Shown: positions 11,063 through 19,162, numbered from the stretch's first letter. The stretch: 64,000 bases of DNA from Nocardioides acrostichi (GCF_015319165.1 NZ_JADIVZ010000011.1:62001-126000); one strand, 5' to 3'. Notes: generated by a model from the sequence alone, not told the origin. Program-made: numbers and translations.

Positions 11063-11818
11063 ATGAGCCTGCCGGTGCACCTGGTCGACTCGCTGGCCGG
11101 GGCGCGCGGAGGCGACGTCGTGGTGGTCGAGGGCGACGAGGCCCACCACGCGGTCGCGGTGCGGCGACTGCGGGAGGGTGAGTTGGTCGTGCTCACCGAC
11201 GGGCTGGGTATCTCCGCCACGGGCACGATCGTCGGAACCGCGAAGCGCCGGCTCGAGGTGCGCCTCGACGAGGTCGCCACGGCTCCGGAGCCCACGCCGT
11301 CCGTCACCGTGGTGCAGGCGCTGCCGAAGGGCGACCGGGGCGAGCTGGCCGTCGAGGTGCTCACCGAGATCGGGGCGGCGCGCATCGTGCCCTGGGCGGC
11401 CGAGCGCAGCGTGGCGGTCTGGAAGGGTGAACGCGCCGAGCGGGGTCACGCGCGCTGGAGCAGCACCGCGCGAGAGGCCACCAAGCAGGCCCGCCGAGCC
11501 TGGCATCCGCAGGTGCTGCCGCTCACCCGCACCGAGAAGGTGCTCGATCTCATGCGTGACGCGGCGCTCGCTGTGGTCTTGCACGAGGAGGCGACGACTC
11601 CACTGGCCGGGCTCGAGGTGCCGGGGGAGGGCGACGTCGTCGTGGTCGTCGGCCCCGAGGGCGGGCTCACCGGCGCCGAGGTCTCCGCCTTCACACAGGC
11701 GGGTGCGCTCAGTGTGCGGCTCGGCAGCGAGGTGCTGCGCACCTCCACCGCCGGTGTCGCCGCTGTCGCGGCACTGCTCTCCCGCACCGCCCGCTGGACT
11801 GCGACTTCCGGCAGTTGA
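11063..11818 (+). CDS. rsmE: 16S rRNA (uracil(1498)-N(3))-methyltransferase RsmE
   Basis: A 251-residue SPOUT-class methyltransferase that methylates U1498 in the decoding site of 16S rRNA using SAM. The N-terminal PUA-like part includes DEAHHAVAVRRLREGELVVL. The SPOUT core shows TEIGAARIVPWAAERSV near 105, the helix TAREATKQARRAW near 135, and the SAM-binding knot VVGPEGGLTGAEVSAF near 195, then LGSEVLRTSTAGVAA. It lies 24 bp after dnaJ, the usual order hrcA-dnaJ-rsmE, and its stop is followed by the repeat array. Full length for the family. Confidence 0.95.
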   Translation: MSLPVHLVDSLAGARGGDVVVVEGDEAHHAVAVRRLREGELVVLTDGLGISATGTIVGTAKRRLEVRLDEVATAPEPTPSVTVVQALPKGDRGELAVEVLTEIGAARIVPWAAERSVAVWKGERAERGHARWSSTAREATKQARRAWHPQVLPLTRTEKVLDLMRDAALAVVLHEEATTPLAGLEVPGEGDVVVVVGPEGGLTGAEVSAFTQAGALSVRLGSEVLRTSTAGVAAVAALLSRTARWTATSGS

Positions 11819-11866
11819 GCCGGGCGCCGGTGGTCGAGCAGGGAGTCGGCGCGCAGCGCTGACGCA

Positions 11867-12215
11867 CCGGTGGTTGAGCCGTGAGGAGCACCAGCGACGA
11901 GCGCGTCGTCCGGTGGTTGAGCCGTGAGGCCGTCCACGGCCGAGCGCGTCGAAACCCCGTACGGCGCTGGCGCGCCGGTGGTTGAGCCGTGAGGAGCTCT
12001 AGCGACGAGCGCGTCGTCCGGTGGTTGAGCCGTGAGGCCGTCCACGGCCGAGCGCGTCGAAACCCCGTATGGCGCTGTCGCACCGGTGGTTGAGCCGTGA
12101 GGAGCGCCAGCGACGAGCCCGTCGTCCGGTGGTTGAGCCGTGAGGCCGTCCACGGCCGTGCGCGTCGTCCGGTGGTTGAGCCGTGAGGCCGTCCACGGCC
12201 GAACGCGTCGAAACC
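11867..12215 (+). repeat. array of seven REP-like repeats upstream of the first HNH gene
   Basis: Seven units begin with CCGGTGGTTGAGCCGTGAG, at 11867, 11910, 11975, 12018, 12083, 12126 and 12169. Two core versions alternate. One continues GAGCxCCAGCGACGAGCGCG; the other has the palindrome GGCCGTCCACGGCC and then GAGCGCGTC. Units end either in GTCGTCC, running straight into the next unit, or in GTCGAAACCCCG with a short spacer. The array fills nearly all of the 478-bp gap between rsmE and the HNH gene. The same repeat occurs in the opposite orientation inside the HNH gene and again before its paralogue. Confidence 0.92.
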
Positions 12216-12261
12216 CCGCAACGGGCAAGGCAACATCTCCTCCACAGATCCCCCCCAGACC

Positions 12262-12290
12262 TTCCGATAGAACAGGTGTTCGACTAGAAT
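12262..12290 (+). promoter_or_regulatory. SOS (LexA)-type box overlapping a leaderless promoter
   Basis: GAACAGGTGTTC (12270-12281) is a perfect GAAC-N4-GTTC palindrome, the core of the actinobacterial/Gram-positive LexA box. It lies between a weak -35-like TTCCGA (12262-12267) and a TAGAAT -10 (12285-12290), spaced 17 bp. The ATG comes 6 nt after the -10, so the mRNA should start at or next to the start codon. LexA bound here would block transcription until DNA damage. Confidence 0.8.
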
Positions 12291-12296
12291 CGGGTC

Positions 12297-13943
12297 ATGA
12301 CCACGGCGCCAGCACCCCAGCCCTCAGAGCTGCTGGCATGTGCGGTGTCGGCGCAACGCGAAGCCCAAGCCGCCGAGACCCGGCTCTGGGAGGCGGCCGC
12401 GGAGTGGTGTGCCGCGCACGCCGAGGGGCATGTGCCGGACTGTGTCGCCGGTGGCCCGCTGGGCATCGTGACCGATGAGCTGCTGGCGGCCTATGAGGTC
12501 GAGGGTGGTGATCGGCTCATCGGGGCCGGTGGCCCGGGCACGCCGCTGGTGGCTCAGTTCGCGATCATCGAGCTCGCCACCGCACTCGGACGCTCCGATG
12601 CTTCGGGTCGGGCGTTCGTGGGTGCGGTGATGGAGACCCGCTTCCGCCTCCCACTGCTCTGGGAGGCCATGACCTCCGGACGCGTGGCTCCGTGGCGGGT
12701 ACGCCGCATCGCCGAAGAGACGATGAAGGTCGGTGCCGAGGCTGCCGCCTTTGTAGACCGGATGATCGCACCCATCGCGCACAAGACCGGCCTTCGCGCC
12801 CTCGACGGCCTCGTCGCCGACGCCATCGCCCGCTACCAGCCCGAAACCGCTGAGGCCGACATCGCCGACGCCCACGCACAACGGCACGTCACCATCGAGC
12901 TCGACCAACCCGGCCAGGGCGCAATCTGCGCGTTCGACGGCCTCGTGCGGCTCGACGGACTCCTCGACCGCGCCGACGCCGAGGATCTCGACCACGCCCT
13001 ACGCCACCTCGCCGCCGAGCAGTCCGCGCTCGGCTCACCGCTGGACCTCGGCGAACGACGTGCCGCCGCCCTGGGCCAGCTCGCGCGGAACCAGACCATG
13101 CTCGACCTCGGCGGCGGAGTGACCCATGGTGTGGTTTCGACGCGCTCGGCCGTGGACGGCCTCACGGCTCAACCACTAGCCCCGCCGGTGGTTTCGACGC
13201 GCTCGGCCGTGGACGGCCTCACGGCTCAACCACCAGGCTCGGTGGTGGTTTCGACGCGCTCGGCCGTGGACGGCCTCACGGCTCAACCACCAGCCCCGCT
13301 GGTGGTTGAGCCGCCGGATGCCGAAGGCGAAGGCGTGTCGAAACCACCCCCACCCACCACGATCCCCGCGCGCCAACTCGTGTTGCACGTGCGCCTCTCC
13401 GGCGAGGCCATCACCGGCACACCATCCGTCGATCCCGCCACCGGCGCACTGGGCATCCACCTCGCCCGCGTCTCCACCCACACCGGCACTCACCGAGCGA
13501 CTGTGACCGCGGACCAGGTCGCTGCCTGGGTCGGCAACCCCGACACGAAGGTCGTCGTGAAGCCGATCGTGGATCTGGCCGACACGGTCGCGGTTGATGC
13601 CTACGAGATCCCCGACCGCATCGCCTTCCGAGTCAAGGAACAACGCCAGACCTGCGCCTTCCCCTTCTGTCAACGCACAGCCCTGCGCGCCGACCTCGAC
13701 CACATCGACGAATACGTCCCACCATCAGAAGGCGGGCCACCCGGCCAGACCTCCACCGACACACTGGCGCCGCTGTGCCGCACCCACCACCGCGCCAAGA
13801 CCCACCCCAGCCCCAGCCACCAGGCAGGCCGGTCCGAGAGACGCTGGAGATACCGCCGCATCCGCCCCGGCACCTACCTCTGGACCAGCCCCCACAGCCG
13901 GACCTTCCTCGTCGACCCCGACGGCACCGAACACCTCACCTGA
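12297..13943 (+). CDS. DUF222 / HNH endonuclease domain protein (13E12 family), copy 1
   Basis: A 548-residue protein with an N-terminal DUF222 helical region (about residues 20-270, e.g. LWEAMTSGRVAPWRVRRIAE). A repetitive linker covers about 280-352, encoded by DNA repeats. The C-terminal HNH nuclease (about 440-515) has zinc ligands and catalytic histidines in CAFPFCQRTALRADLDHID and LCRTHHRAKTH. The 13E12 family is abundant and repeated in actinobacteria and often DNA-damage inducible; its biological role is not settled. The start is leaderless-like, behind a LexA-type box. The copy at 29862 is highly similar over both domains and the promoter, so the pair arose by duplication or is kept alike by gene conversion. 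DNA cleavage is inferred from the motif. Confidence 0.9.
   Translation: MTTAPAPQPSELLACAVSAQREAQAAETRLWEAAAEWCAAHAEGHVPDCVAGGPLGIVTDELLAAYEVEGGDRLIGAGGPGTPLVAQFAIIELATALGRSDASGRAFVGAVMETRFRLPLLWEAMTSGRVAPWRVRRIAEETMKVGAEAAAFVDRMIAPIAHKTGLRALDGLVADAIARYQPETAEADIADAHAQRHVTIELDQPGQGAICAFDGLVRLDGLLDRADAEDLDHALRHLAAEQSALGSPLDLGERRAAALGQLARNQTMLDLGGGVTHGVVSTRSAVDGLTAQPLAPPVVSTRSAVDGLTAQPPGSVVVSTRSAVDGLTAQPPAPLVVEPPDAEGEGVSKPPPPTTIPARQLVLHVRLSGEAITGTPSVDPATGALGIHLARVSTHTGTHRATVTADQVAAWVGNPDTKVVVKPIVDLADTVAVDAYEIPDRIAFRVKEQRQTCAFPFCQRTALRADLDHIDEYVPPSEGGPPGQTSTDTLAPLCRTHHRAKTHPSPSHQAGRSERRWRYRRIRPGTYLWTSPHSRTFLVDPDGTEHLT
13131..13348 (+). repeat. four 48-bp repeat copies inside the HNH coding sequence, copy 1
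   Basis: Three copies (13131-13176, 13187-13234, 13244-13291) read GGTGGTTTCG...CTCAACCACC, the reverse complement of the intergenic units. A fourth element (13301-13348) is in the forward sense with the same ends (GGTGGTTGAG...CGAAACCACC) but a different core. Full copies are 48 bp, a multiple of three, and encode VVSTRSAVDGLTAQPP. The third and fourth form a 16-bp perfect stem with a 3-nt loop (13279-13294 / 13298-13313). Confidence 0.93.
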
Positions 13944-14025
13944 ACCTCATCCGGCGAGCCCGCACCCCGGGGTGCTCGTCCGGCGGTGCCCGCCGAGCGT
14001 GGCCGAGTCTCCACCGAGGCCGGAG

Positions 14026-14532
14026 TCACTCGTTCGCCAGGTCGCGCCGATACTCCCTACCGGTCTTGCCGCCGAGGTCGGCCGGGTCGGCCGCCCCGAC
14101 CGCGATGAACCCGGCCTTGAGGAGTACGCGCGTCGACGCCACGTTGAGGTCGCTGGTGGCTGCCGAGAGGTGATGCACAGCGTGCTCGCGTGCGGCGATC
14201 CGACACAGTTCGACCAGGCCCGCCGTCGCCCTGCCGCGTCCCGCGATCCGTTGCGCCACCCGGTACCCGACTCGCGCCGAGCCGGGTTCGATCCCGTAGA
14301 GGTTGAACCGGCCGCCGACCCGGCCCTCGTCGTCCAGCATCAGGTGGAAGGCGCACGTGCCGGCGGCCTGGTCTGCCAGATCCGCCTCGAAGTGTGCTCC
14401 GAACCGCTCGAACCACTCGTCACCCCGATCAGACACGTGGCGAGCGAACCACGCACGGTTGTCGAGCTCGAAGGCGAGCACCAGGTCGGCGTCGTCGCGT
14501 CGCAGCGCCCTCAGGGCGACCGACGGCCTCAC
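14026..14532 (-). CDS. GNAT family N-acetyltransferase
   Basis: A 168-residue GNAT protein of the RimJ/RimL-like type. The opening VRPSVALRALRRDDADLVLA is a typical first strand and helix. YRVAQRIAGRGRATAGL near residues 95-111 corresponds to the acetyl-CoA pyrophosphate loop (Q/RxxGxG/A), and NVASTRVLLKAGFIAVG near 135-151 is the classic C-terminal motif. It should transfer an acetyl group to an amine or protein N-terminus; the substrate is unknown. GTG 14532 is chosen because it overlaps the stop of the upstream lipoprotein gene by 4 bp, so it ends a translationally coupled operon with the GerMN proteins and the sigma factor. Confidence 0.85.
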   Translation of the reverse strand: MRPSVALRALRRDDADLVLAFELDNRAWFARHVSDRGDEWFERFGAHFEADLADQAAGTCAFHLMLDDEGRVGGRFNLYGIEPGSARVGYRVAQRIAGRGRATAGLVELCRIAAREHAVHHLSAATSDLNVASTRVLLKAGFIAVGAADPADLGGKTGREYRRDLANE

Positions 14533-15506
14533 GGCTTCAGCGTGAAGGCCTTGGTGTCGGAGGTGGGGTCGAAGCCCTCGCCGCCGGACTGGTCGTCGGT
14601 GGAGGCCTCGAAGGTGTACTGGCCGGCCGGCAACCCGGAGAGGTCGACCTGCACCTCCCACGGGAACAGCTGGCCCATGTACCCCTCGGCGGTGGCGAAG
14701 CCCTGCTTGACGACCTTGCCGGAGGAGTCGCTCACCTGCCAGGGCACGTTGCCCTCGGGTGAACTGGCCACGCCGGATGCGGTGAAGGTCGCGGGCTCGG
14801 TGGAGTCCTGTTCCGGTGCGGTGACGTTGACCAGTGCGAGCACGTTCAGTTGCGGCGCGTTGCCGAGGCCGTCGGCGGTGTCGATGCCGAGCAGTCGCAC
14901 GGGGGAGCCGGAGGCGTCGACGACGGTGACGGGGTCGCGGCTCTGCAGCGCGCCCTGCGCGGTGTAGATGAGGGCCTGTACGGCCAGTCGGGCGGTCTTG
15001 CGCGACATGCCGGACGGACGGTCGGTGGGCGTCCCGGCCTCGACGGTGACCGTGATCCGGTCGCCGTCGTGGCTCACCGACGCGATGCCGGCGTCGGTGG
15101 GGAAGAGGGTGCGGTAGTCGGGATCCAGCGGCACGCCCGAGACCGCCATCGATGCGGCACCGGTGGCCAGGTCGCCGCTGACCTTGCGGAACTCGCGGAA
15201 GAGGCGGGTGCCCTGGGGCGTGTCACCCGCGTAGTACACCGGCACGGTGCCTGCCGGAGCCGGGTCGTCATCGGTGCCGTCGCTGCCCCCGCTCGCACTC
15301 GCGCTGGCACTCGCGGTGGAGGACTCGCTCGCGCTCGGCGAGGAGGTGTCGGTGGCGCCGGTGACCGGTCCGGACGCCGGGTCGGTCGCGCTGTCGTCGG
15401 AGCCGCACGCGCTGAGTCCGAGGGCGCCGACCAGGGCCAGTGTCGCCAGGCTGGCGAGGTGACGGCGGGGGAAGGTGCTCCCGAAGGTGCTCCCGAAGGT
15501 GCTCAT
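14529..15506 (-). CDS. lipoprotein with GerMN-type and Gmad2 immunoglobulin-like domains
   Basis: A 325-residue exported protein with a signal peptide ending in the lipobox GLSACGS near residue 34 and a Ser/Ala-rich linker (SASESSTASASASASGGS). The folded region runs from VPVYYAGDTPQGTRLFREF to about 230 and resembles the GerMN domain. A C-terminal Ig-like Gmad2 domain follows (PEGNVPWQVSDSSGKVVKQG to YTFEAS). GerMN domains are found in germination and cell-surface proteins. It is a paralogue of the next gene upstream, sharing LDPDYRT and VPWxxxDSxGxVVK. ATG 15506 has GGAG upstream; longer upstream reading has no sign of coding. Expected on the outer face of the membrane. Confidence 0.8.
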   Translation of the reverse strand: MSTFGSTFGSTFPRRHLASLATLALVGALGLSACGSDDSATDPASGPVTGATDTSSPSASESSTASASASASGGSDGTDDDPAPAGTVPVYYAGDTPQGTRLFREFRKVSGDLATGAASMAVSGVPLDPDYRTLFPTDAGIASVSHDGDRITVTVEAGTPTDRPSGMSRKTARLAVQALIYTAQGALQSRDPVTVVDASGSPVRLLGIDTADGLGNAPQLNVLALVNVTAPEQDSTEPATFTASGVASSPEGNVPWQVSDSSGKVVKQGFATAEGYMGQLFPWEVQVDLSGLPAGQYTFEASTDDQSGGEGFDPTSDTKAFTLKP

Positions 15507-15574
15507 GGTGCTCCAGTCGGTCGGGGAAGTGACTGATGGTGCCACAGTGACTGCTGATACCAGCGTGACTGATG

Positions 15575-16558
15575 TTACTCGACCACGATGGTCCGGGTGT
15601 CGGACGTCGGGCCGGGCCCCTCGGTTCCGCCGGTGGGGTCGTCGGTGCTCGCCACGAACGTGTAGGTGCCGGGGGCCAGGTCGGACACGTCGATCCTCGT
15701 GTGCCACGGGTAGAGGCGAAGACCGTCGCCGCCACGAGCCTGGGCGCTGTACCGCTTCACCACGGTGCCCGTGGAGTCCAGGATCTTCCATGGCACCGAG
15801 CCCTCGAACGACGACGCACGCCCGCGGGCGGTGAAGGATCCCGAGACCACCGTGCCCTCGCCGGGGTCGCTGATGGAGACCAGCGCGAGCGCGTCGAGGT
15901 CGTCGCGATCGGGCTGCACCGTGATGCTCAGCGAGCTGTCGATGCCCGGGTCGCTCGCGGCATCCGGCGCGGTGAGCGTGACGGGTACACGCCGTCCGAG
16001 CACTCCCCACGCCGTGTAGGCGGCCTGGTCGACGGCTCGGTTCGACAGGGAGGACGGGGGCACGGTCAGCGTGAAGGTGACCTCTCCGGAGCCGATGGCG
16101 ACGGCGTCGATCTCGCCGTCGCCGAAGGCGGTGCGGTAGTCGGGGTCGAGGGGATCCTCCCCGAGCAGGGTCTGGATCATCTGCGCGGGCTGGCCCTGCA
16201 CCTCGCGGAACTCCCGGAAGAGGCGCACGCCGCTCGGGGTCGAGCCCAGTTCGTAGGCCGCCTGCACCGCCGAGCTCTGTCCGACACCGGCGGTGGGGGC
16301 CGGTACGGTCGCGGTGGAGTCGCTCGCGGCCGGCCCGGCCGGGTCGACGACGCGCTGATCGCCGAGCTGACCGACGACGGCGACGGCTGTCACGGCGGCC
16401 GCCGCCGCGACGAGGGCGCCGCCCCCGGCGCACCAGCGACGGCGACGCGAGCGGGCCGCCCGCGTGCGCTTGCGAATGGCCGTCAGCCGGTCGGGTGGGT
16501 GCACGTCGGAGACGGCCTCGCCCAAGAGACGGGTCAGCTCGTCGGGTCGTTGGCTCAT
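15575..16558 (-). CDS. membrane-anchored GerMN/Gmad2 domain protein
   Basis: A 327-residue protein with a cytoplasmic N-terminus of about 42 residues (ELTRLLGEAVSDVHPPDRL, then a basic RRRR stretch), one membrane helix near 45-65, and an external GerMN-like region (LFREFREVQGQ, LDPDYRTAFGD) plus a C-terminal Ig-like domain (EGSVPWKILDSTGTVVKRY to YTFVASTDD). The topology, with a short cytoplasmic head directly encoded after a sigma factor, recalls anti-sigma factors, but no zinc motif is present and the role is inference. Its ATG overlaps the sigma factor stop by 4 bp. It is paralogous to the lipoprotein downstream. Confidence 0.78.
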   Translation of the reverse strand: MSQRPDELTRLLGEAVSDVHPPDRLTAIRKRTRAARSRRRRWCAGGGALVAAAAAVTAVAVVGQLGDQRVVDPAGPAASDSTATVPAPTAGVGQSSAVQAAYELGSTPSGVRLFREFREVQGQPAQMIQTLLGEDPLDPDYRTAFGDGEIDAVAIGSGEVTFTLTVPPSSLSNRAVDQAAYTAWGVLGRRVPVTLTAPDAASDPGIDSSLSITVQPDRDDLDALALVSISDPGEGTVVSGSFTARGRASSFEGSVPWKILDSTGTVVKRYSAQARGGDGLRLYPWHTRIDVSDLAPGTYTFVASTDDPTGGTEGPGPTSDTRTIVVE

Positions 16559-17157
16559 CGCTCCGCCTCCAGGTACGGCGCGAGCAGCTCGCGCAGCCTG
16601 GCCGAGCCGCGCGAGGCGTGGCTCTTCACCGCACCCCGGCTGATCCTTAGCGTGTCGGCGATCTCGGCCTCGGAGAGTTCCAGGTAGTGCCGCAGCGCCA
16701 GCACGGCCCGCTGACGTTCGGGCAGCCGGGCCATCGCGGCCAGGACGGCGTCACGCCGGTCGCCTTCGAGCGTGGCGGCGTCGGGCGTCGTCGGGGCAGG
16801 CTCCACGCGCCGCGTCGCCACGTGACGCTCGACCACCCCGCGGTGTCGCAGCACGGATCGCGACTTGTTGACGACACTCTGTCGCAGGTAGGCCAGCGCC
16901 TTGTCGGGGTCGCGCAGCCGCGACCACCGCGCGTGCATGGCGACGAAGGCGTCCTGCACGACCTCCTCGGCGGCGCCGGAGTCGTTGAGCAGGAGCGTCG
17001 AGAGCCGCACCAGGCCGCGCCAGTGCGCGAGGTAGAGCGCGTCGAGTGCCTCGTCGGCGCCCCACTGCTCGCGCGCGGACTCGGTCACGACCCGGACGCC
17101 GGGCACGGCGCGGGGAGCGAGGAGGAGTCCATACGAGGTCACGCTAGTGGCACGCAT
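16555..17157 (-). CDS. ECF-type RNA polymerase sigma factor (SigE-family)
   Basis: A 200-residue group-4 sigma factor. Region 2 is DALYLAHWRGLVRLSTLLLN to AAEEVVQDAFVAMHARWSRL (about residues 38-85), with the region 2.2-2.3 VVQDAF motif. Region 4 is LPERQRAVLALRHYLELS to EAEIADTLRISRGAVKSH (about 140-180), a helix-turn-helix for the -35 element. It heads a tightly coupled operon with two GerMN-type surface proteins and a GNAT, suggesting response to an envelope signal. The start is uncertain: GTG codons at 17088 and nearby would also give intact regions 2 and 4. Confidence 0.88.
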   Translation of the reverse strand: MRATSVTSYGLLLAPRAVPGVRVVTESAREQWGADEALDALYLAHWRGLVRLSTLLLNDSGAAEEVVQDAFVAMHARWSRLRDPDKALAYLRQSVVNKSRSVLRHRGVVERHVATRRVEPAPTTPDAATLEGDRRDAVLAAMARLPERQRAVLALRHYLELSEAEIADTLRISRGAVKSHASRGSARLRELLAPYLEAER

Positions 17158-17190
17158 CGCCCCGGGCGTCGGTTGACACGACGGAGCACC

Positions 17191-17466
17191 TCAGAAGTAA
17201 AGAATCACGCGCAGGACGGCGAAGAACACGGGCAGACCGAACACCACGAGCAGGAACCACGCCATGATCCGGTGCGCCGGCCGGGATCCGTCGAGGCGTC
17301 CGGCGAACTCGAGCAGCGCACCCTCTTGTGTGTGGTGCGTTAGCCCGATGGACCGGGCGTGCTCGGGCAGTGCGTGACCGGGGAACCAGGAGGGCTCGGT
17401 GTCGTCGTCGTGATCCTCGGGGTCGTTCTCGGGCCAGTCCTCACGCAGCGCGTCGGGGGAGCCCAT
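17191..17466 (-). CDS. small hypothetical membrane protein
   Basis: A 91-residue protein. The first half is hydrophilic and acidic (REDWPENDPEDHDDDTEPSW), and a single hydrophobic helix near the C-terminus (MAWFLLVVFGLPVFFAVLRV) would anchor it in the membrane with most of the chain cytoplasmic. The family is not recognised. The longer open frame to 17646 is rejected because ATG 17466 sits 6 nt after a TACCGT hexamer on the minus strand (17473-17478), the leaderless pattern used by its neighbours. It is divergent from phoH. Confidence 0.65.
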   Translation of the reverse strand: MGSPDALREDWPENDPEDHDDDTEPSWFPGHALPEHARSIGLTHHTQEGALLEFAGRLDGSRPAHRIMAWFLLVVFGLPVFFAVLRVILYF

Positions 17467-17648
17467 GGGGCCACGGTACGTCGTCTGGCTGTGAGGGGGC
17501 TGGGGGTCCGCTGCGCCGCGCGGGAATCGCGGTGGAGGCCCGTCGGTTGCTGGCCGTAGCATGACGAGCAGGCGTTCCGTCGACCCGACCGGCGGCCGGA
17601 CCGCCAGACCAGACCCCCGGAACAGAGAGGGCCCGCACCCGGGCACCG

Positions 17649-18710
17649 ATGACCGACACCACCACCCCGCCTCCCGCGCGCTCCCGGCACACCGTGGTCG
17701 TGCCGAACAGCATCGACATGGTGAGCCTGCTCGGCCCGGGCGATGCCCACCTCGGGTTCATCGAGCGGGCCTTCGACGTCGACCTGCACGTGCGAGGCAA
17801 CCGGATCACCATCGAGGGCGACCAGGGCGAGATCGCGCTCGTCGAGCGGCTCCTCGACGAGCTCGTCGCGGTGCTGCGCACGGGTCAGTCCGTCACCGGC
17901 GAGACCGTGGAACGGGTGCTGGCGATCCTGCGCACCGAGACCAGCGAGCGCCCGGCCGACGTGCTGAGCCTGAACATCCTCTCCAACCGCGGGCGCTCGA
18001 TCCGACCCAAGACGCTCAACCAGAAGCGGTACGTCGAGTCGATCGACACCCACACGGTCACCTTCGGGATCGGTCCGGCGGGCACCGGCAAGACCTACCT
18101 GGCGATGGCCAAGGCGGTGCAGGCGCTCCAGGCCAAGGAGGTCTCGCGCATCATCCTGACCCGTCCCGCGGTCGAGGCCGGCGAGAACCTGGGCTACCTG
18201 CCCGGCACCCTGAGCGAGAAGATCGACCCCTACCTGCGCCCGCTCTACGATGCGCTGCACGACATGGTCGACCCCGAGTCGATCCCCAAGCTCATGGGCG
18301 CCGGCACCATCGAGGTCGCGCCGCTGGCCTACATGCGCGGTCGCACGCTCAACGACTCCTTCATCATCCTCGACGAGGCGCAGAACACGACCCCGGCGCA
18401 GATGAAGATGTTCCTGACCCGCCTCGGGTTCGGCTCCAAGATCGTGGTCACCGGTGACGTCACCCAGACCGACCTGCCCGGCGGGGTGCGCTCGGGCCTG
18501 CGCATCGTCGAGGAGATCCTCGACGGCGTCGACGACATCGGCTTCCACCGGCTCACCAGCGCCGACGTGGTGCGGCACAAGCTGGTCGGCAAGATCGTGG
18601 CCGCCTACGACGAGTGGGACGCCGTCCAGCAGGTCCAGGAGCAGTCGCGCAGCGCGCCTGCCGGTCAGGGGCGCGGCACCTCCGCGGAGTCCAGGGCGCG
18701 CCGCCGATGA
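17649..18710 (+). CDS. phoH: PhoH family ATPase
   Basis: A 353-residue PhoH-like P-loop protein. The N-terminal region (residues 15-110) is KH-like. Walker A is GPAGTGKTYLAMAKAV near 141-156, and Walker B and the following motif are SFIILDEAQNTTPAQMKMFL near 238-257, then GDVTQTDLP. PhoH proteins are ATPases with proposed RNA helicase or RNA-binding roles and are commonly encoded beside ybeY, as here. The ybeY start overlaps its stop by 4 bp. TAGCAT at 17557-17562 is a weak candidate -10, giving an untranslated leader of about 80 nt. Confidence 0.95.
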   Translation: MTDTTTPPPARSRHTVVVPNSIDMVSLLGPGDAHLGFIERAFDVDLHVRGNRITIEGDQGEIALVERLLDELVAVLRTGQSVTGETVERVLAILRTETSERPADVLSLNILSNRGRSIRPKTLNQKRYVESIDTHTVTFGIGPAGTGKTYLAMAKAVQALQAKEVSRIILTRPAVEAGENLGYLPGTLSEKIDPYLRPLYDALHDMVDPESIPKLMGAGTIEVAPLAYMRGRTLNDSFIILDEAQNTTPAQMKMFLTRLGFGSKIVVTGDVTQTDLPGGVRSGLRIVEEILDGVDDIGFHRLTSADVVRHKLVGKIVAAYDEWDAVQQVQEQSRSAPAGQGRGTSAESRARRR

Positions 18711-19162
18711 GCATCGAGATCCTCGACGAGTCCGGTCGCGGGGTCGACGTCCGGCACCTGACCCAGCTCGCCCGCTTCGTCATGGACCGCATGCGCGTGC
18801 ACCCGCAGGCCGAGCTGTGCGTCACGTGCGTCGACGAGCACACCATCGCCGAGCTCAACGCGAAGTGGATGGAGAAGGAGGGGCCCACCGACGTGCTCGC
18901 CTTCCCGATGGACGAGCTGCGGCCTGGTCTGGTCGACACCGAGCCGGAGGAGGGCGTGTTGGGCGACCTGGTGCTCTGCCCGCTCGTGGCCGAGCGCCAG
19001 GGCGAGAGCGCCGGGCACGGCACGAGGGCCGAGCTCGAGCTGCTCACCACCCACGGCATCTTGCACCTGCTCGGCTACGACCACGCCGAGCCCGAGGAGC
19101 ACCGGGAGATGTTCGGGCTGCAAGACGACCTGCTGGCCGCCTGGCGAACCGACGCCCGATGA
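18707..19162 (+). CDS. ybeY: endoribonuclease YbeY / rRNA maturation factor
   Basis: A 151-residue metalloendoribonuclease for 16S rRNA 3'-end maturation and ribosome quality control. The signature THGILHLLGYDH near residues 111-122 gives the three zinc-binding histidines (HxxxHxxxxxH). TDVLAFPMD near 60-68 is also characteristic. ATG 18707 is chosen because it overlaps the phoH stop by 4 bp; the longer frame is not needed. It is followed by another 4-bp overlap with the CNNM gene, so phoH-ybeY-CNNM-cdd is one coupled operon. Confidence 0.96.
   Translation: MSIEILDESGRGVDVRHLTQLARFVMDRMRVHPQAELCVTCVDEHTIAELNAKWMEKEGPTDVLAFPMDELRPGLVDTEPEEGVLGDLVLCPLVAERQGESAGHGTRAELELLTTHGILHLLGYDHAEPEEHREMFGLQDDLLAAWRTDAR

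Noticed and set aside
9659..11584. A 641-residue minus-strand open frame over dnaJ and rsmE
   Set aside because: It is antisense to two clear genes, has no recognisable motif and is rich in the Arg/Gly/His/Leu mix typical of GC-rich shadow frames.
11867..12215. CRISPR array
   Set aside because: The units are regularly repeated but spacers are very short and themselves repeated, unit cores vary, and no cas genes are in the window.
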